A stretch of 64,000 bases of DNA from NCBI GenBank assembly GCA_964522665.1, contig CAZFVY010000001.1:62001-126000 (forward strand). Direction: 5' to 3'. A model generated the notes under the pieces. That model ran no database searches. It was given only the letters and a program-made list of their open reading frames with translations, and had not been told where the DNA came from. The stretch comes from CAZFVY01 sp964522665 (GTDB lineage: Bacteria; Verrucomicrobiota; Verrucomicrobiia; Limisphaerales; CAZFVY01). Both the position numbers and the translations under genes were made by a program. This document shows positions 50,665 to 60,157 of the stretch, piece after piece. Numbering within the stretch: the first letter of the stretch is position 1; each line of letters starts with the position of its first letter.

Positions 50665-53628
50665 ATGGATCGGCGTTTCCAAGCGTGGGTCTTCGCGAGC
50701 CGGCGGCACCTCTGGGTGGCGCTCGGCCTGGTGGCTGGCTTGTTCCCGCCGGAAGGGCCGGCGCGCGCCGCGGCCGCGGATTTGCCGACGCTGACCACCT
50801 CAGAGCAAGTGCGAAAGCTGAGCCGCGCGGAGTCCGAGCGCGGCTACCCGGTACAGGTGCGGGGCGTCATCACTTTTTTCGACTCGGATTGGAGCGCCGT
50901 CTTTGTTCAGGACGAAACCGGCGGGATATACACGACGGCCAATACGGGCACGCAGCCGCTGCAAACCGGCCAACTGGTCGAGTTGGAGGGGCAAAGCGCC
51001 GCCGGCGCTTACACGCGGGTGGTGCGGGCGCCGGTTCTCCGGGTGCTCGGCACAGCGCCGTTGCCGGCGCCCCACACCGCCACCTTCGACACGCTCGCGC
51101 GGGGATCCGAGGACAGCCGCTGGGTCGAAACGACCGGCGTGATTCGCTCCGTGACGAACCGCACGGGCTGGATTTCGGCGGAAGCCGCCGCCGGTTCGGG
51201 GCGATTCAAAATCAATTTTCCCCGTTCTCTCAACGCGACGCAGCCGACCAATTGGGTCGATGCCCGGGTCAAGCTCCAAGCGGTTTGCGCGGCGGTCTTA
51301 AACGAGCGGCGAGAGTTGGCCGGATTCCAATTGTTCTGTCCGCGGCTGGACCTGGTTGAAATCGTCGAGCCGGCGCCGGACAACGCGTTTGCCGGAGCCG
51401 CCAGCTCCATCCAAAACCTGCGCGCGATTCCCGGCGAAGACTGGACCGGCCACCGCGCGCGGGCGCTGGGAACCGTCACCTTTCAACGTCCGGGCCGGTC
51501 GATTTGCATCACCGATCCGACGGGCAGCCTCTGGGTCGAGACGACCGACGCCGCAACGCTGGCGGTCGGCGACGTCGTCGAAGTGGCCGGTTTTCCGGGA
51601 GACGAGGATCACGCGTTCAAGTTCGAAGACGCCGTCGTCCGCCGGATCAGCCGCGGTCCAGCGCCGGCCGCGCGCGTGGTGCCGATGGGTCGGCTGGTCG
51701 CCAGCGCGGCCGATGGCGAATTGGTCGAGACGGAAGCCTATCTGCTCGATCAGCGCCGCGACGCAGGCGAAGCGGTGTTCGTGCTCGGCTCCCAGAACGT
51801 GACGTTCCAGGCGCGGCTCGCGGACGCCGAGAGCGGCGCGGAAGCCTGGCGGATCGAGAAAGGAAGCCTGCTGCGATTGACGGGGGTTTGCTCGGTTCAA
51901 CCGGCCTCGAAAGACCGCCGGCCGGCCGGCTTCGAACTGCTGTTGCGCTCGCCCGCGGACGTCGTCGTACGCCGGCAACCACCCTGGTGGGTGCGGCACA
52001 GCGGACTGGCCATGGTCGCGCTCGCGGGAATCAGCGCGGGCGCCGTCGCCGGCTGGGTCATCGCGCTGCGGCGCAGCGTCACGCGGCAGACCCGGATCAT
52101 CCGGCGGCAGTTGGAACGCGAGGCGGCCTTTGCCAACCTTGGCAACGCCCTCAGCGCCGCCACGACTCCGCCCGAGGCGGCCCGCGTCATCGCCGGCATC
52201 GCGCAGGATTTGCTGGGCTGGGACTCGTTCTTCCTCGACTGGTATGACGCGCTTTCGCATCGTGTTCGCCCGATTCTGAGCCTCGACCAAGTGGCGGGCC
52301 AGTCCGTGGACATTCCGCCCGCGACGCCGGATCAGCCGCCCAGCCCGATGGCCTTGCGGGCGATGGCCGAGGGCGGGCAATTGATCCTGCGCCGGTCCGC
52401 CGACGAGGCGGTTCCAGACCTCATTCCGGCCGGCAACACGGCGCGGAAATCAGCCTCCCTGCTCTTCGTCGTCGTCCGAAAAGGAACCGAAGCCATCGGT
52501 TTTCTCTCGATCCAGAGCTACCGGTTCGAAGCTTACGACCGGGAAGCCCTCAACCTCTTGCAGTCGCTCGCCGATCATTGCGCCGGCGCGCTCGGCCGCC
52601 TGCGGGTCGAGGAGGAGTTGCGTTTGACCAACGAGCGCCTCCGCGCGCTCGTCAAGGCTTCGCCCTTGGCCATCATGACGCTGGACACCGCGGGCAAAGT
52701 CACCTCCTGGAACGCCGCCGCCGAGCGCCTGCTCGGGTGGAGCGAGGGCGAAGTCCTGGGCCGGCTCACTCCGCTGGTTCCCGAAGAAGGCGCCGGCGGT
52801 TATCAGGCGGAGATCAGCCGCCTGCTGGCCGGCCGGGGCGAAACCGAATTCGAGCGGCAACGGACGCGCAAAGACGGCGCGTGGGTGGACGTTCGGATCT
52901 CGACCGCGCTCCTGCGCGACGGTCAGGGCCAGGTCAGTGGGATTCTCGCGCTCGCCGAGGATGTCACCGAGCGCAAGCGCGCCCGCGAGGCGCTCCTTAC
53001 CTCCCTCAACGAAAAGGAGGTTATGCTCAAGGAAATCCACCACCGCGTGAAGAATAACCTGCAGGTCGTTTCCGGCCTGCTCCAACTCCAGTCCGATACC
53101 GTGCCCGATCCCAAGGTCAAGGAGCTGTTTCTGGAGAGTCAGGATCGAATCAAGTCGATGGCGCTGATTCACGAAGCCTTGTACCAATCCAAGAACCTGG
53201 CCAAGATCGATTTCGACGCCTACCTGAAAAAGGTGGCCGGCCACCTTTTCCGCTCCTTCGGCCCGCGCGCCGCCAACGTGACCTGGATGGTCAACGCGCA
53301 CGGCATCGTCCTCGACATCAACCGCGCCGTCCCGTGCGGCCTGATCGTCAACGAGCTGGTTTCGAATTCGCTCAAATATGCCTTTCCGGCGAACCGGGAA
53401 GGCGAACTACGGATCGAACTCCGCCCCGAGAACGAACGGCAATATGCCCTTCTGGTTTCCGACAACGGCGTCGGTTTGCCGCGGGATTGGCAAATCGACA
53501 AGGCCAAGAGCTTCGGCTGGAAATTGGTCCGCATCCTGGCCACCCAAATCGGCGGCACGGTCGAGCTATACCGGGAGGCCGGCCTCGAGGTCAAAATCGC
53601 CTTCAACAAGAACCGGCCGGGGTTCTGA
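50665..53628 (+). CDS. large sensor kinase: OB-like extracellular region, TM, GAF, PAS and HisKA_2/HWE-type transmitter
   Basis: The ATG at 50665 (MDRRFQAWVFASRRHLWVAL) opens a signal peptide ending near ARAAAA and gives 987 residues; a TTG at 50617 is less likely. The extracellular part (~40-450) repeats an OB-like pattern (YPVQVRGVITFFDSDWSAVF; RARALGTVTFQRPGRSICIT). TM at ~455-475 (SGLAMVALAGISAGAVAGWV). GAF (~500-660), PAS (~680-790, KASPLAIMTLDTAGKVTSWN). The transmitter starts with phospho-His in EIHHRVKNNLQVVSGLLQLQ, the HisKA_2 form, with ATPase boxes NELVSNSLKYAF and SDNGVGLP. No response regulator is adjacent. Confidence 0.9.
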   Translation: MDRRFQAWVFASRRHLWVALGLVAGLFPPEGPARAAAADLPTLTTSEQVRKLSRAESERGYPVQVRGVITFFDSDWSAVFVQDETGGIYTTANTGTQPLQTGQLVELEGQSAAGAYTRVVRAPVLRVLGTAPLPAPHTATFDTLARGSEDSRWVETTGVIRSVTNRTGWISAEAAAGSGRFKINFPRSLNATQPTNWVDARVKLQAVCAAVLNERRELAGFQLFCPRLDLVEIVEPAPDNAFAGAASSIQNLRAIPGEDWTGHRARALGTVTFQRPGRSICITDPTGSLWVETTDAATLAVGDVVEVAGFPGDEDHAFKFEDAVVRRISRGPAPAARVVPMGRLVASAADGELVETEAYLLDQRRDAGEAVFVLGSQNVTFQARLADAESGAEAWRIEKGSLLRLTGVCSVQPASKDRRPAGFELLLRSPADVVVRRQPPWWVRHSGLAMVALAGISAGAVAGWVIALRRSVTRQTRIIRRQLEREAAFANLGNALSAATTPPEAARVIAGIAQDLLGWDSFFLDWYDALSHRVRPILSLDQVAGQSVDIPPATPDQPPSPMALRAMAEGGQLILRRSADEAVPDLIPAGNTARKSASLLFVVVRKGTEAIGFLSIQSYRFEAYDREALNLLQSLADHCAGALGRLRVEEELRLTNERLRALVKASPLAIMTLDTAGKVTSWNAAAERLLGWSEGEVLGRLTPLVPEEGAGGYQAEISRLLAGRGETEFERQRTRKDGAWVDVRISTALLRDGQGQVSGILALAEDVTERKRAREALLTSLNEKEVMLKEIHHRVKNNLQVVSGLLQLQSDTVPDPKVKELFLESQDRIKSMALIHEALYQSKNLAKIDFDAYLKKVAGHLFRSFGPRAANVTWMVNAHGIVLDINRAVPCGLIVNELVSNSLKYAFPANREGELRIELRPENERQYALLVSDNGVGLPRDWQIDKAKSFGWKLVRILATQIGGTVELYREAGLEVKIAFNKNRPGF

Positions 53629-53687
53629 GCGGGCCAGGCGCCGCAGCGCCTTTACAGCGTCCGCTGCGGAAATGTCCCGCGGTAGTT

Positions 53688-53909
53688 TCAAGCAGGGTCC
53701 AAGACCGGATCGTCAACGAAATGAAGTCGGATCTCGCGCGGCATCTGTTCCGGCTCGAAATGGCAACGGACCGCGTCTCGCACGTTGTCCTGCAGATCCC
53801 GCAGATTCTCGCCTTGCGTCGTAATGCCGCCGCCGAGCGGCGCGTCCCACGAGGCGACATACCAACCGCTATCGAGGTCGCGTTCCACTCTTAGCGTAAG
53901 CTGATCCAT
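53688..53909 (-). CDS. HicB-like antitoxin-type protein (no HicA found)
   Basis: 73 residues from the ATG at 53909 (MDQLTLRVERDLDSGWYVAS); 17 more residues are open upstream. The layout matches the HicB/partial RNase-H-like fold: a strand pair with SGWYVASWDAPLGGGITTQG, then a helix ENLRDLQDNVRDAV and a terminal strand IRLHFVDDPVL. No HicA-like ORF was found on either side. It may be an orphan or a solitary HicB-like protein. Confidence 0.7.
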   Translation of the reverse strand: MDQLTLRVERDLDSGWYVASWDAPLGGGITTQGENLRDLQDNVRDAVRCHFEPEQMPREIRLHFVDDPVLDPA

Positions 53910-54145
53910 ACGATGTGCTGCTACGATAACGACCCACTTCTCCCGAGTCAACCCAGCCATGCAATGGGCAGGGCCGCTGGGCGCATCTCATTATTTTGAC
54001 AGGTCGATAATTTGGGAGGGAAGCGGGAGGAGGGGAAATCAGCGTCGGTTGCGCCAAATCCGCAGCAGACCGACAAAAAAATGAGACGCGCCCAGGGCCG
54101 CTTCTCGTTTCTTCGGCGCGCGAATAACGGACCGGTGTCCAGCAA

Positions 54146-55195
54146 ATGCTCCGGTTGACTTACCGGACGTTCATGACGACTTTAAGCTCAACGATGCCAC
54201 GCAGGACTCTCCGCTGGATTGCCATATTGGCGATGGTCGTAGCGCTCGGGTTGGCCACGCTCGGCCTTTGGACGGCAAAGCCACCGTCGCTCCCGCCCTT
54301 ACCGAACCCAAATGGCTATGACGATTTTATCAAGGCGGCTGGCGCGGTGGCCGGCCAATTCGGGAATCCTCAAACTCCGAGCCGTGATGAACTCAGCGCG
54401 CTTGTTGCCACGAATGGCGAAGCGTTGCGCTTGCTTCGGGCCGGCCTGACGAAGCGGGCCGTGTTTCCGACCGTTTCCGGGATCACCAACTTTGACGCGC
54501 TGCTGTCTCAATTCGCGCGAATGAAATCCCTTGCGCTGCTTCTGGCCGCGGACGGCCGCCTCCATGAGCTGAACGGCCAACCCTACGCGGCGGCCCAATG
54601 CTACCTTGACGCCATCCGCTTTGGGAACGAGATGAGCCGGGGCGGGTTCCTCATTCACCGGCTGGTTGGCGTCGCGCTCGAAGCGATCGGCTTGCGCCCG
54701 TTGGTTCAACTGCTCCCGAAGCTTAATCGCGACGAAAACGGCGCGATCCTGAAAGAACTGGAACAAATCGAGGCCACCCGCGTGACGTGGGAAGAGGTCT
54801 GGGCAGGCGAGACCCGCTTTGCGCGATTCTCGACCAAGGCGCTTTTCCGCCCATTCCTCAAGCTGTTCATGTGGAAGCAGCTTGAAACGGTGAGGCGGAA
54901 CGGCGAAACCAAGCACAACTCGGCGGTCGCGCGCCTGCGCCTGCTCGAGGTCGAATTGGCGTTGCGATCGTACCGAGCCGACCGACGTCACGCCGCGTCC
55001 CGCTTGGAAGAATTGACGCCGGGATATTTGCGGAAAACTCTGCCTGATCCATTCACCGGTCAACCGCTTATCTACCGTCCGCAGGGCACGAACTGGTTGC
55101 TCTACAGCGTCGGTCCCGACGGCATCGACGACGGCGGCCAGCCATTCGGTGCGACGGCCGCCGGCAAAGGCGATCTGCTGCTCGACACGCCGTAA
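54146..55195 (+). CDS. membrane-anchored hypothetical protein
   Basis: 349 residues with in-frame ATGs at 54146, 54173 and 54194; the last (MPRRTLRWIAILAMVVALGL) best places a short N-terminal TM anchor. The middle is helical with a TPR-like stretch (LLAADGRLHELNGQPYAAAQCYLDAIRFGNEMS). The C-terminal ~50 residues (LPDPFTGQPLIYRPQGTNWL and YSVGPDGIDDGG) resemble the tails of type II secretion-like pseudopilin proteins common in this phylum. Probably envelope-located; function unknown. Confidence 0.7.
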   Translation: MLRLTYRTFMTTLSSTMPRRTLRWIAILAMVVALGLATLGLWTAKPPSLPPLPNPNGYDDFIKAAGAVAGQFGNPQTPSRDELSALVATNGEALRLLRAGLTKRAVFPTVSGITNFDALLSQFARMKSLALLLAADGRLHELNGQPYAAAQCYLDAIRFGNEMSRGGFLIHRLVGVALEAIGLRPLVQLLPKLNRDENGAILKELEQIEATRVTWEEVWAGETRFARFSTKALFRPFLKLFMWKQLETVRRNGETKHNSAVARLRLLEVELALRSYRADRRHAASRLEELTPGYLRKTLPDPFTGQPLIYRPQGTNWLLYSVGPDGIDDGGQPFGATAAGKGDLLLDTP

Positions 55196-55376
55196 AGGCT
55201 CCCACGGGCGGCCCGCTTCGTCGATCGAGCGGCGGCGAGCCGCGGGGCGCGGCTGGCGCCCGAGTACGGGCCGCCGATCTTTCACTTCGTGGCGGGTTGA
55301 GAAGGTATCGCCCGCGCCGTCGAGGACGGGCGATTTATCACTTTCCGCCCGGCCCGGCTTCGCGCTTACTGAACCG

Positions 55377-56465
55377 ATGCATCTCATCCCATTTATTCGC
55401 GGCCAGCGGTGGCTGCGCCTCGCCGCGCTCGTTCTGCTCCTGGTTCGCGGCGGCGAATCGCGGGCCGCGGATATTCAGATCGACCGCCTGTTCGGCCCCG
55501 AGGTTCCCACGGGCAAATACAAGCATCCGGCGTGCTTCGACGAGCTTCAGAATGGCGATCTCTATTTGGTTTATTACGGCGGCGACGGCGAGTACGCGGA
55601 CGGCACGGCGGTGTTCGGCTCGCGTTTGAAGCACGGCGAAACGCAATGGTCGGCGCCGGTGAAAATCGCGGACCACCCGCTGCGGTCCCTCGGCAACGCG
55701 GTGATCTGGCAGGCGCCCGACGGCATGGTCTGGCTTTTCTACGTCACGCGAAATGGCGCCACCTGGTCCACGTCGCGAATCGCCGCCAAGATTTCGCGGG
55801 ACGGCGCGGCCACTTGGTCCGACTCCTTTCCGGTCACGTTCGAAGAGGGCACGATGGTGCGGGCGCATCCGATTGCGCTAAGCGGCGGCGATTTCTTGCT
55901 GCCGATCTACGCGGAAACCGGCCACAACACGGAATTCACCGCGCCCACCACCTGTTCGTTCTTTCTCCGCTTTGACCGGAAGCTGAAGGTTTGGACGGAG
56001 TCGAATCGGATCCATTCGCGGCTGGGCAACCTGCAACCCGCCGTCGCCGCGATTGACGACCGGCGCCTCATCGCCTACTGCCGGCGGGGCGGCGACTATG
56101 AGCCGCGCAAAGACGGCTTTCTGGTGCGCTCCGAATCCCACGACGGCGGGCGCACCTGGAGCGAGGGCGAGGAGACCCGATTCCCGAATCCCAACGCGGC
56201 GGTCGATTTCATCAAACTCAAAAACGGCCACCTGCTCCTCGTTTACAACGACAGCATGAATGACCGCACGCCGCTCACCGTGGCGATTTCCACCGATCAA
56301 GGGCAGACTTTTCCGCATCATCGCGACGTGATCGCCGGTCCGGGCGACTTCGGCTACCCCACCGCCGCGCAGACGCGCGACGGCCTGATCCACGTGGTCT
56401 TCACCTCCGACGAACGCACGGTCGTGCGCCACGCGGTTTTTGACGAAGGCGTGGCGCTGAAATAG
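55377..56465 (+). CDS. exported sialidase-like (BNR-repeat) glycoside hydrolase
   Basis: The ATG at 55377 (MHLIPFIRGQRWLRLAALVL) opens a signal peptide ending GGESRAA; the frame is open to 55149 without signal or domain. 362 residues. Six-bladed propeller features: several Asp-box-like motifs (SRDGAATWSDSF, SHDGGRTWSEGEE, STDQGQTFPHHR) and a conserved Arg-containing first strand region. It matches the exo-alpha-sialidase/BNR family widespread in Verrucomicrobia, many members of which are not true sialidases. The catalytic Tyr-Glu pair was not verified. Confidence 0.85.
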   Translation: MHLIPFIRGQRWLRLAALVLLLVRGGESRAADIQIDRLFGPEVPTGKYKHPACFDELQNGDLYLVYYGGDGEYADGTAVFGSRLKHGETQWSAPVKIADHPLRSLGNAVIWQAPDGMVWLFYVTRNGATWSTSRIAAKISRDGAATWSDSFPVTFEEGTMVRAHPIALSGGDFLLPIYAETGHNTEFTAPTTCSFFLRFDRKLKVWTESNRIHSRLGNLQPAVAAIDDRRLIAYCRRGGDYEPRKDGFLVRSESHDGGRTWSEGEETRFPNPNAAVDFIKLKNGHLLLVYNDSMNDRTPLTVAISTDQGQTFPHHRDVIAGPGDFGYPTAAQTRDGLIHVVFTSDERTVVRHAVFDEGVALK

Positions 56466-56547
56466 CGACGCAGCGATTATAATCCGACAGGTCGAGTTCG
56501 TCGCGCGGATCGCTCGCTGCGTCGGTCCGAAACAACACCGGTTTCGG

Positions 56548-56871
56548 CTAAGGTGAAACCGCGTTGAGCCGATCGAGGGGGCGGACGCGGCGGAAAATCT
56601 CGGATTCGCAGCGTTGGCGAGCGAGTTCAAGATCGTAGTCACCCTGAATGCCCATCCAAAGTTCGGGCGAGACATTGAATAGGCGTCCCAACTTAATCGC
56701 CATCTCCGCGCTTACGGCGCGCTTATGTCGGACGATTTCGCTGATCGCAATCGGTGTCGCGCCGAGGGCCTTGGCCACGGCGTATGCGGACAAGCCCAAA
56801 GGCTTCATGAAATCCTCACGAAGCACGTCGCCGGGATGCACGGGGTCAAGTCGGTTTTTGCGTTTGCGCAT
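56548..56871 (-). CDS. higA: HigA-family antitoxin
   Basis: 107 residues from the ATG at 56871 (MRKRKNRLDPVHPGDVLRED). The HigA/VapI signature HPGDVLREDFMKPLGLSAYAVAKALG begins the helix-turn-helix (ISEIVRHKRAVSAEMAIKLGRLFNVSPELWM). It lies 7 bases after the HigB gene, giving the toxin-first order typical of higBA. It should bind DNA and neutralise HigB. Confidence 0.93.
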   Translation of the reverse strand: MRKRKNRLDPVHPGDVLREDFMKPLGLSAYAVAKALGATPIAISEIVRHKRAVSAEMAIKLGRLFNVSPELWMGIQGDYDLELARQRCESEIFRRVRPLDRLNAVSP

Positions 56872-56878
56872 ACAATCT

Positions 56879-57160
56879 TCAATGATGGCCCACGATTTCC
56901 ATTTGTTCGGCGTCGGCGCCGTGCCAGACGAAGCAAATTCGCCACTGGTCATTCACGCGAATGCTATGCTGCCCGGTACGCGCCCCTTTGAGCGCGTCGA
57001 GGCGGTTGCCAGGCGGCGCCGCTAAATCGCGCAACGACCGCGCTCGGTGGAGATACTCGAGTTTGCGCCGGGCGGTATTCTGATTTCCCAGCCGCAGCTT
57101 GCGGGAACGTTCGCCCCGAAAGACCCGCTCGGTCTCGCCGCACGCAAAGCCGGTGATCAC
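56879..57160 (-). CDS. higB: HigB-family mRNA interferase toxin
   Basis: 93 residues. MITGFACGETERVFRGERSRKL, LEYLHRARSLRDLAAPPGNRLDALKG and GQHSIRVNDQWRICFVWHGA are diagnostic for HigB/RelE-superfamily toxins, which cleave mRNA at the ribosome. It precedes higA on the minus strand. The promoter is expected within 57161-57273. Confidence 0.94.
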   Translation of the reverse strand: MITGFACGETERVFRGERSRKLRLGNQNTARRKLEYLHRARSLRDLAAPPGNRLDALKGARTGQHSIRVNDQWRICFVWHGADAEQMEIVGHH

Positions 57161-57273
57161 TTCCTGATGTTGTCGCGTGGCGGTAATATCTCAAGAAAAC
57201 CGACGGCGCGGACGCCCGCAGTCTGCGGTCGTTGCATCGTTGCCAAGGCGACCCGAAGCACGCCAGTCGATCA

Positions 57274-59733
57274 TTACGGCGGTGGTGAGCGCCAATCGGA
57301 TGGCGCGTCCGCCCCGCCCGCGCGTTCGGCAGGTGGTTGGTTAGTAACCTGGCCCGCGACGCCGACGCAGCGGTTAATCGCTTCGAGCAGCTCCTGCGTC
57401 TGAAATGGCTTGCCACATAGACTCGCAACGCCGGCGGCTTGCGCCTCGATCCGAAGCTCATCGGTCAAAAACCCGGAAGTCATCAGGACCGGGAGTTGCG
57501 GTCGCAGTTCCCGGATTTCGCGCGCCACCTGCAGGCCGGAACAACCGGGCATGTTATAGTCCGTGATGATCAGGTCGAAAGCGTCCGGCTCACACCGAAA
57601 GCCGGCCAGCGCGTCGGCCACTTCGGTAAAGGCGCTTATCCGGTAGCCGTGGCGCTCCAAGAGGCGCTTGGCCACCGCCGCCACCGCCGTCTCGTCGTCA
57701 AGGAGGAGGATGCGCAGGTTGGGCGTGGCCGCGATTCCACCGGGAACGCTCGGGAGCGCCTCCGACGGGACTTCTTCCGAGGCGGCGGGAAAATAGATTT
57801 CAAAGTCCGTGCCCTGCCCAGGCCGGCTGTTCACCAGAATGGCTCCGCGGCAATTCTTGACGATGCCGTGGACGACCGAAAGCCCCAGGCCGGTCCCCTC
57901 GCCCACGTCCTTGGTGGTGAAGAATGGATCGAAAATCCGCTCCAAAGCCGCCGGGTCAATTCCCTGACCGGTGTCACTGACGGTCAGCCGGACGTAGCCT
58001 CCCGCCCGCAAGTCCGCGTGAGTTCGCGCGAAGGCTTCATCGATCGTAACCGCTTCGAGGCTCAGGGTGATGCGCCCGGGCTGACCCGCCATCGCCTGCC
58101 AGCCGTTGGTGACGAGGTTTACGAGGATGCGATGGATTTCCACGGCATCGGCCAGAATCAGCGCCGGCCGGCTCGCGGAACGGGTGACCAATTCCACGCC
58201 GGCCGGCAGAGTGGCGCGGAGCAATTGCCCGGCCTCCTGAACCGTGCCGCGCAAATCCAGAATCCGCTGGCGCCGGACGCTGGGCCGGCTGAAGGCCAGG
58301 ATCTGACGGACCAAATCGGTCGCTCGCCGGCTCGCTTTTTGGATCTCCGCGAGAAAGCCGATGCTCCGGTGGTCGGCCTGCAAATCCTGCGCGAGCAATT
58401 CCGTGTGCCCAACGATCGACGCCAGGATGTTGTTAAAATCGTGGGCGATGCCGCCCGCCAGGGTGCCGATGGCTTGCAACTTGTGGGACTGGCGCAGTTG
58501 GGCCTCGAGCTTGTGGCGTTCGGCGTCCGCGCGCTTCTGTTCCGTGATGTCGCGCAGAAAAACCACGGACGAGCCGGCGTCCAACGGCTGGAATTGGAGG
58601 CTGATCTCGACGTCAAAAACGGCGCCGTCCTTCCGGCGATGGCGGGATTCGGAACGTTGGCGGCGTTCGGCTCTGGCCGTCTGAAAACCAACGACCGCGT
58701 CGGCCGCGGGATCATTGGCCTCAAGCTCCGCCACGTTCATCGCGAGCAATTCCACGGCGCTGTAACCGCTCATCCGACAATAGGCCTCATTAACTTCCAG
58801 CAGGCGCCCGTGCGAATCCACCCGCCAAAATCCATCCATCGCGGTCTGGAGAATGGTCCGATACCGTTCCTCGTTCTCCTTAAGTTGGCGGGTGCGCGCC
58901 TCCAGCATATCCTCCACGCGCAATAACGAACGCTCGCGGCGCGCCCGGGCGCAGAGTTCCAGCAGGAAGGCCGGTTTGAAGGGCTTGCGCGCGTAGGCGA
59001 CCGCGCCCTTTTTCATCCAATCGAGCGCCAGTTCCGGGCTGGGATCGGCGGTCATCATGACGCAGACGCAATCAGGCCGTCGGGCGTGAAAGAGGCTGAG
59101 CAACGTGTCGCCGACGCCGTCGGGCAGGTGATAGTCCAGCACGGCGACGTCATACGCGACCGAGGAGAACGCCGCGGTCGCCGCGGCGACGGTGGTGACG
59201 GTATCCGTTTCGTAGCCTTCCGCGTCGAAATCTCGCTTCAGCAGGCCCGCCAGCGCCTTGCTGTCTTCAACGATGAGGGCGCGAACGCGTTCCCGGCTCG
59301 GCCCACCGTCCAGCAGCGCGTGGACGGTCTCTTGAAAACGTTCCATGCTCACCGGCACGGGCAGAAAAGCGTTGGCGCCGAGGTCGGATGTAATGCGGGA
59401 CGGCTCCTCGCCCGCGAAAGTCGCGGAGACGACCAGGATGGGCGTGCCGTTAAACGCGGCGTATTCCGGCGAGCGGAGCAGGCGGCAAAAGCGCCAGCCG
59501 TCGAGGCCAGGCATATGCAAATCCGTCACGATCAAATCGGGCGGCGCCACCGGATCGCCGGCTGTCGGCGTGGACCAACTGAGCATCGCCGCCAAGGCCG
59601 CTTCCGCTCCCCCGAAGGCGCGCGGTTCGAGGCCCGCGCCTCGCAGGAACTCGGAGACGACCATCAGTTGGACCGGGTCGTCATTCACGACCACGGCCAA
59701 CCGGCCTGGGCGCTGAATGTCGTTCGCGGTCAT
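57274..59733 (-). CDS. soluble hybrid histidine kinase: receiver-receiver-PAS-kinase-receiver
   Basis: The ATG at 59733 (MTANDIQRPGRLAVV) follows AAGGGAAATG and starts at the first domain; the frame is open to 59841. 819 residues, no TM. Receiver 1 (~12-135, Asp in LIVTDLHMPGLDG), receiver 2 (~150-265, VAVLDYHLPDG), PAS (~290-410), HisKA with phospho-His in LAGGIAHDFNNILASIVGH, ATPase (NLVTNGWQAM, DTGQGIDP, GEGTGLGLSVVHGI), receiver 3 (~690-810, LIITDYNMPGCSG). Encoded downstream of the chemosensory genes on the same strand, so it may integrate with that pathway. Confidence 0.93.
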   Translation of the reverse strand: MTANDIQRPGRLAVVVNDDPVQLMVVSEFLRGAGLEPRAFGGAEAALAAMLSWSTPTAGDPVAPPDLIVTDLHMPGLDGWRFCRLLRSPEYAAFNGTPILVVSATFAGEEPSRITSDLGANAFLPVPVSMERFQETVHALLDGGPSRERVRALIVEDSKALAGLLKRDFDAEGYETDTVTTVAAATAAFSSVAYDVAVLDYHLPDGVGDTLLSLFHARRPDCVCVMMTADPSPELALDWMKKGAVAYARKPFKPAFLLELCARARRERSLLRVEDMLEARTRQLKENEERYRTILQTAMDGFWRVDSHGRLLEVNEAYCRMSGYSAVELLAMNVAELEANDPAADAVVGFQTARAERRQRSESRHRRKDGAVFDVEISLQFQPLDAGSSVVFLRDITEQKRADAERHKLEAQLRQSHKLQAIGTLAGGIAHDFNNILASIVGHTELLAQDLQADHRSIGFLAEIQKASRRATDLVRQILAFSRPSVRRQRILDLRGTVQEAGQLLRATLPAGVELVTRSASRPALILADAVEIHRILVNLVTNGWQAMAGQPGRITLSLEAVTIDEAFARTHADLRAGGYVRLTVSDTGQGIDPAALERIFDPFFTTKDVGEGTGLGLSVVHGIVKNCRGAILVNSRPGQGTDFEIYFPAASEEVPSEALPSVPGGIAATPNLRILLLDDETAVAAVAKRLLERHGYRISAFTEVADALAGFRCEPDAFDLIITDYNMPGCSGLQVAREIRELRPQLPVLMTSGFLTDELRIEAQAAGVASLCGKPFQTQELLEAINRCVGVAGQVTNQPPAERAGGADAPSDWRSPPP

Positions 59734-60157
59734 AAGAATTTCATTTCCCTTCGAGTCCGGCGCGGTTTGATTCCCTGGCTCATTGACGGGAGCGGCATCC
59801 GCGTAGGACAGGAACGTAATGTGGCCTCCGGGCGATGCCAAGACTTTGCGCTTACTTTCTCACGCCGCGCCGGCGGCGGCCCCGCGGGCCAGCGGACCTG
59901 ACAAACGTCGCCCCGTCGCCGCCCCAATCGGTCGTGCGTTTGGCCCGCGATTCGCCGGCAAGCGTACCCCACGCCGGTGGATTTAAGGCGTCGCCGCGTC
60001 GCCTTTAGACGGGCCGGCGCCTAAGGCGTCAAGCCCGAGGCGTCAGCGATCGAAAACGGCTCGCGTCGCGATTCCCCCGGCAGACCACCGCGGCGTCCTC
60101 GGCTCCAGCCCGAGTTCCGCAACGAACGGCTTCGCCGGGTCGCTTTCTGATCAGGTT
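59734..60157. other. 424-base intergenic region with repeated AGGCGTC words
   Basis: No gene. AGGCGTC occurs three times between 59986 and 60045. A hairpin at 59985-60005 (AAGGCG/CGCCTT with a central T-T mismatch and CCG loop) lies downstream of cheA on the minus strand and could end its transcript, although no T-run follows. Confidence 0.45.
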
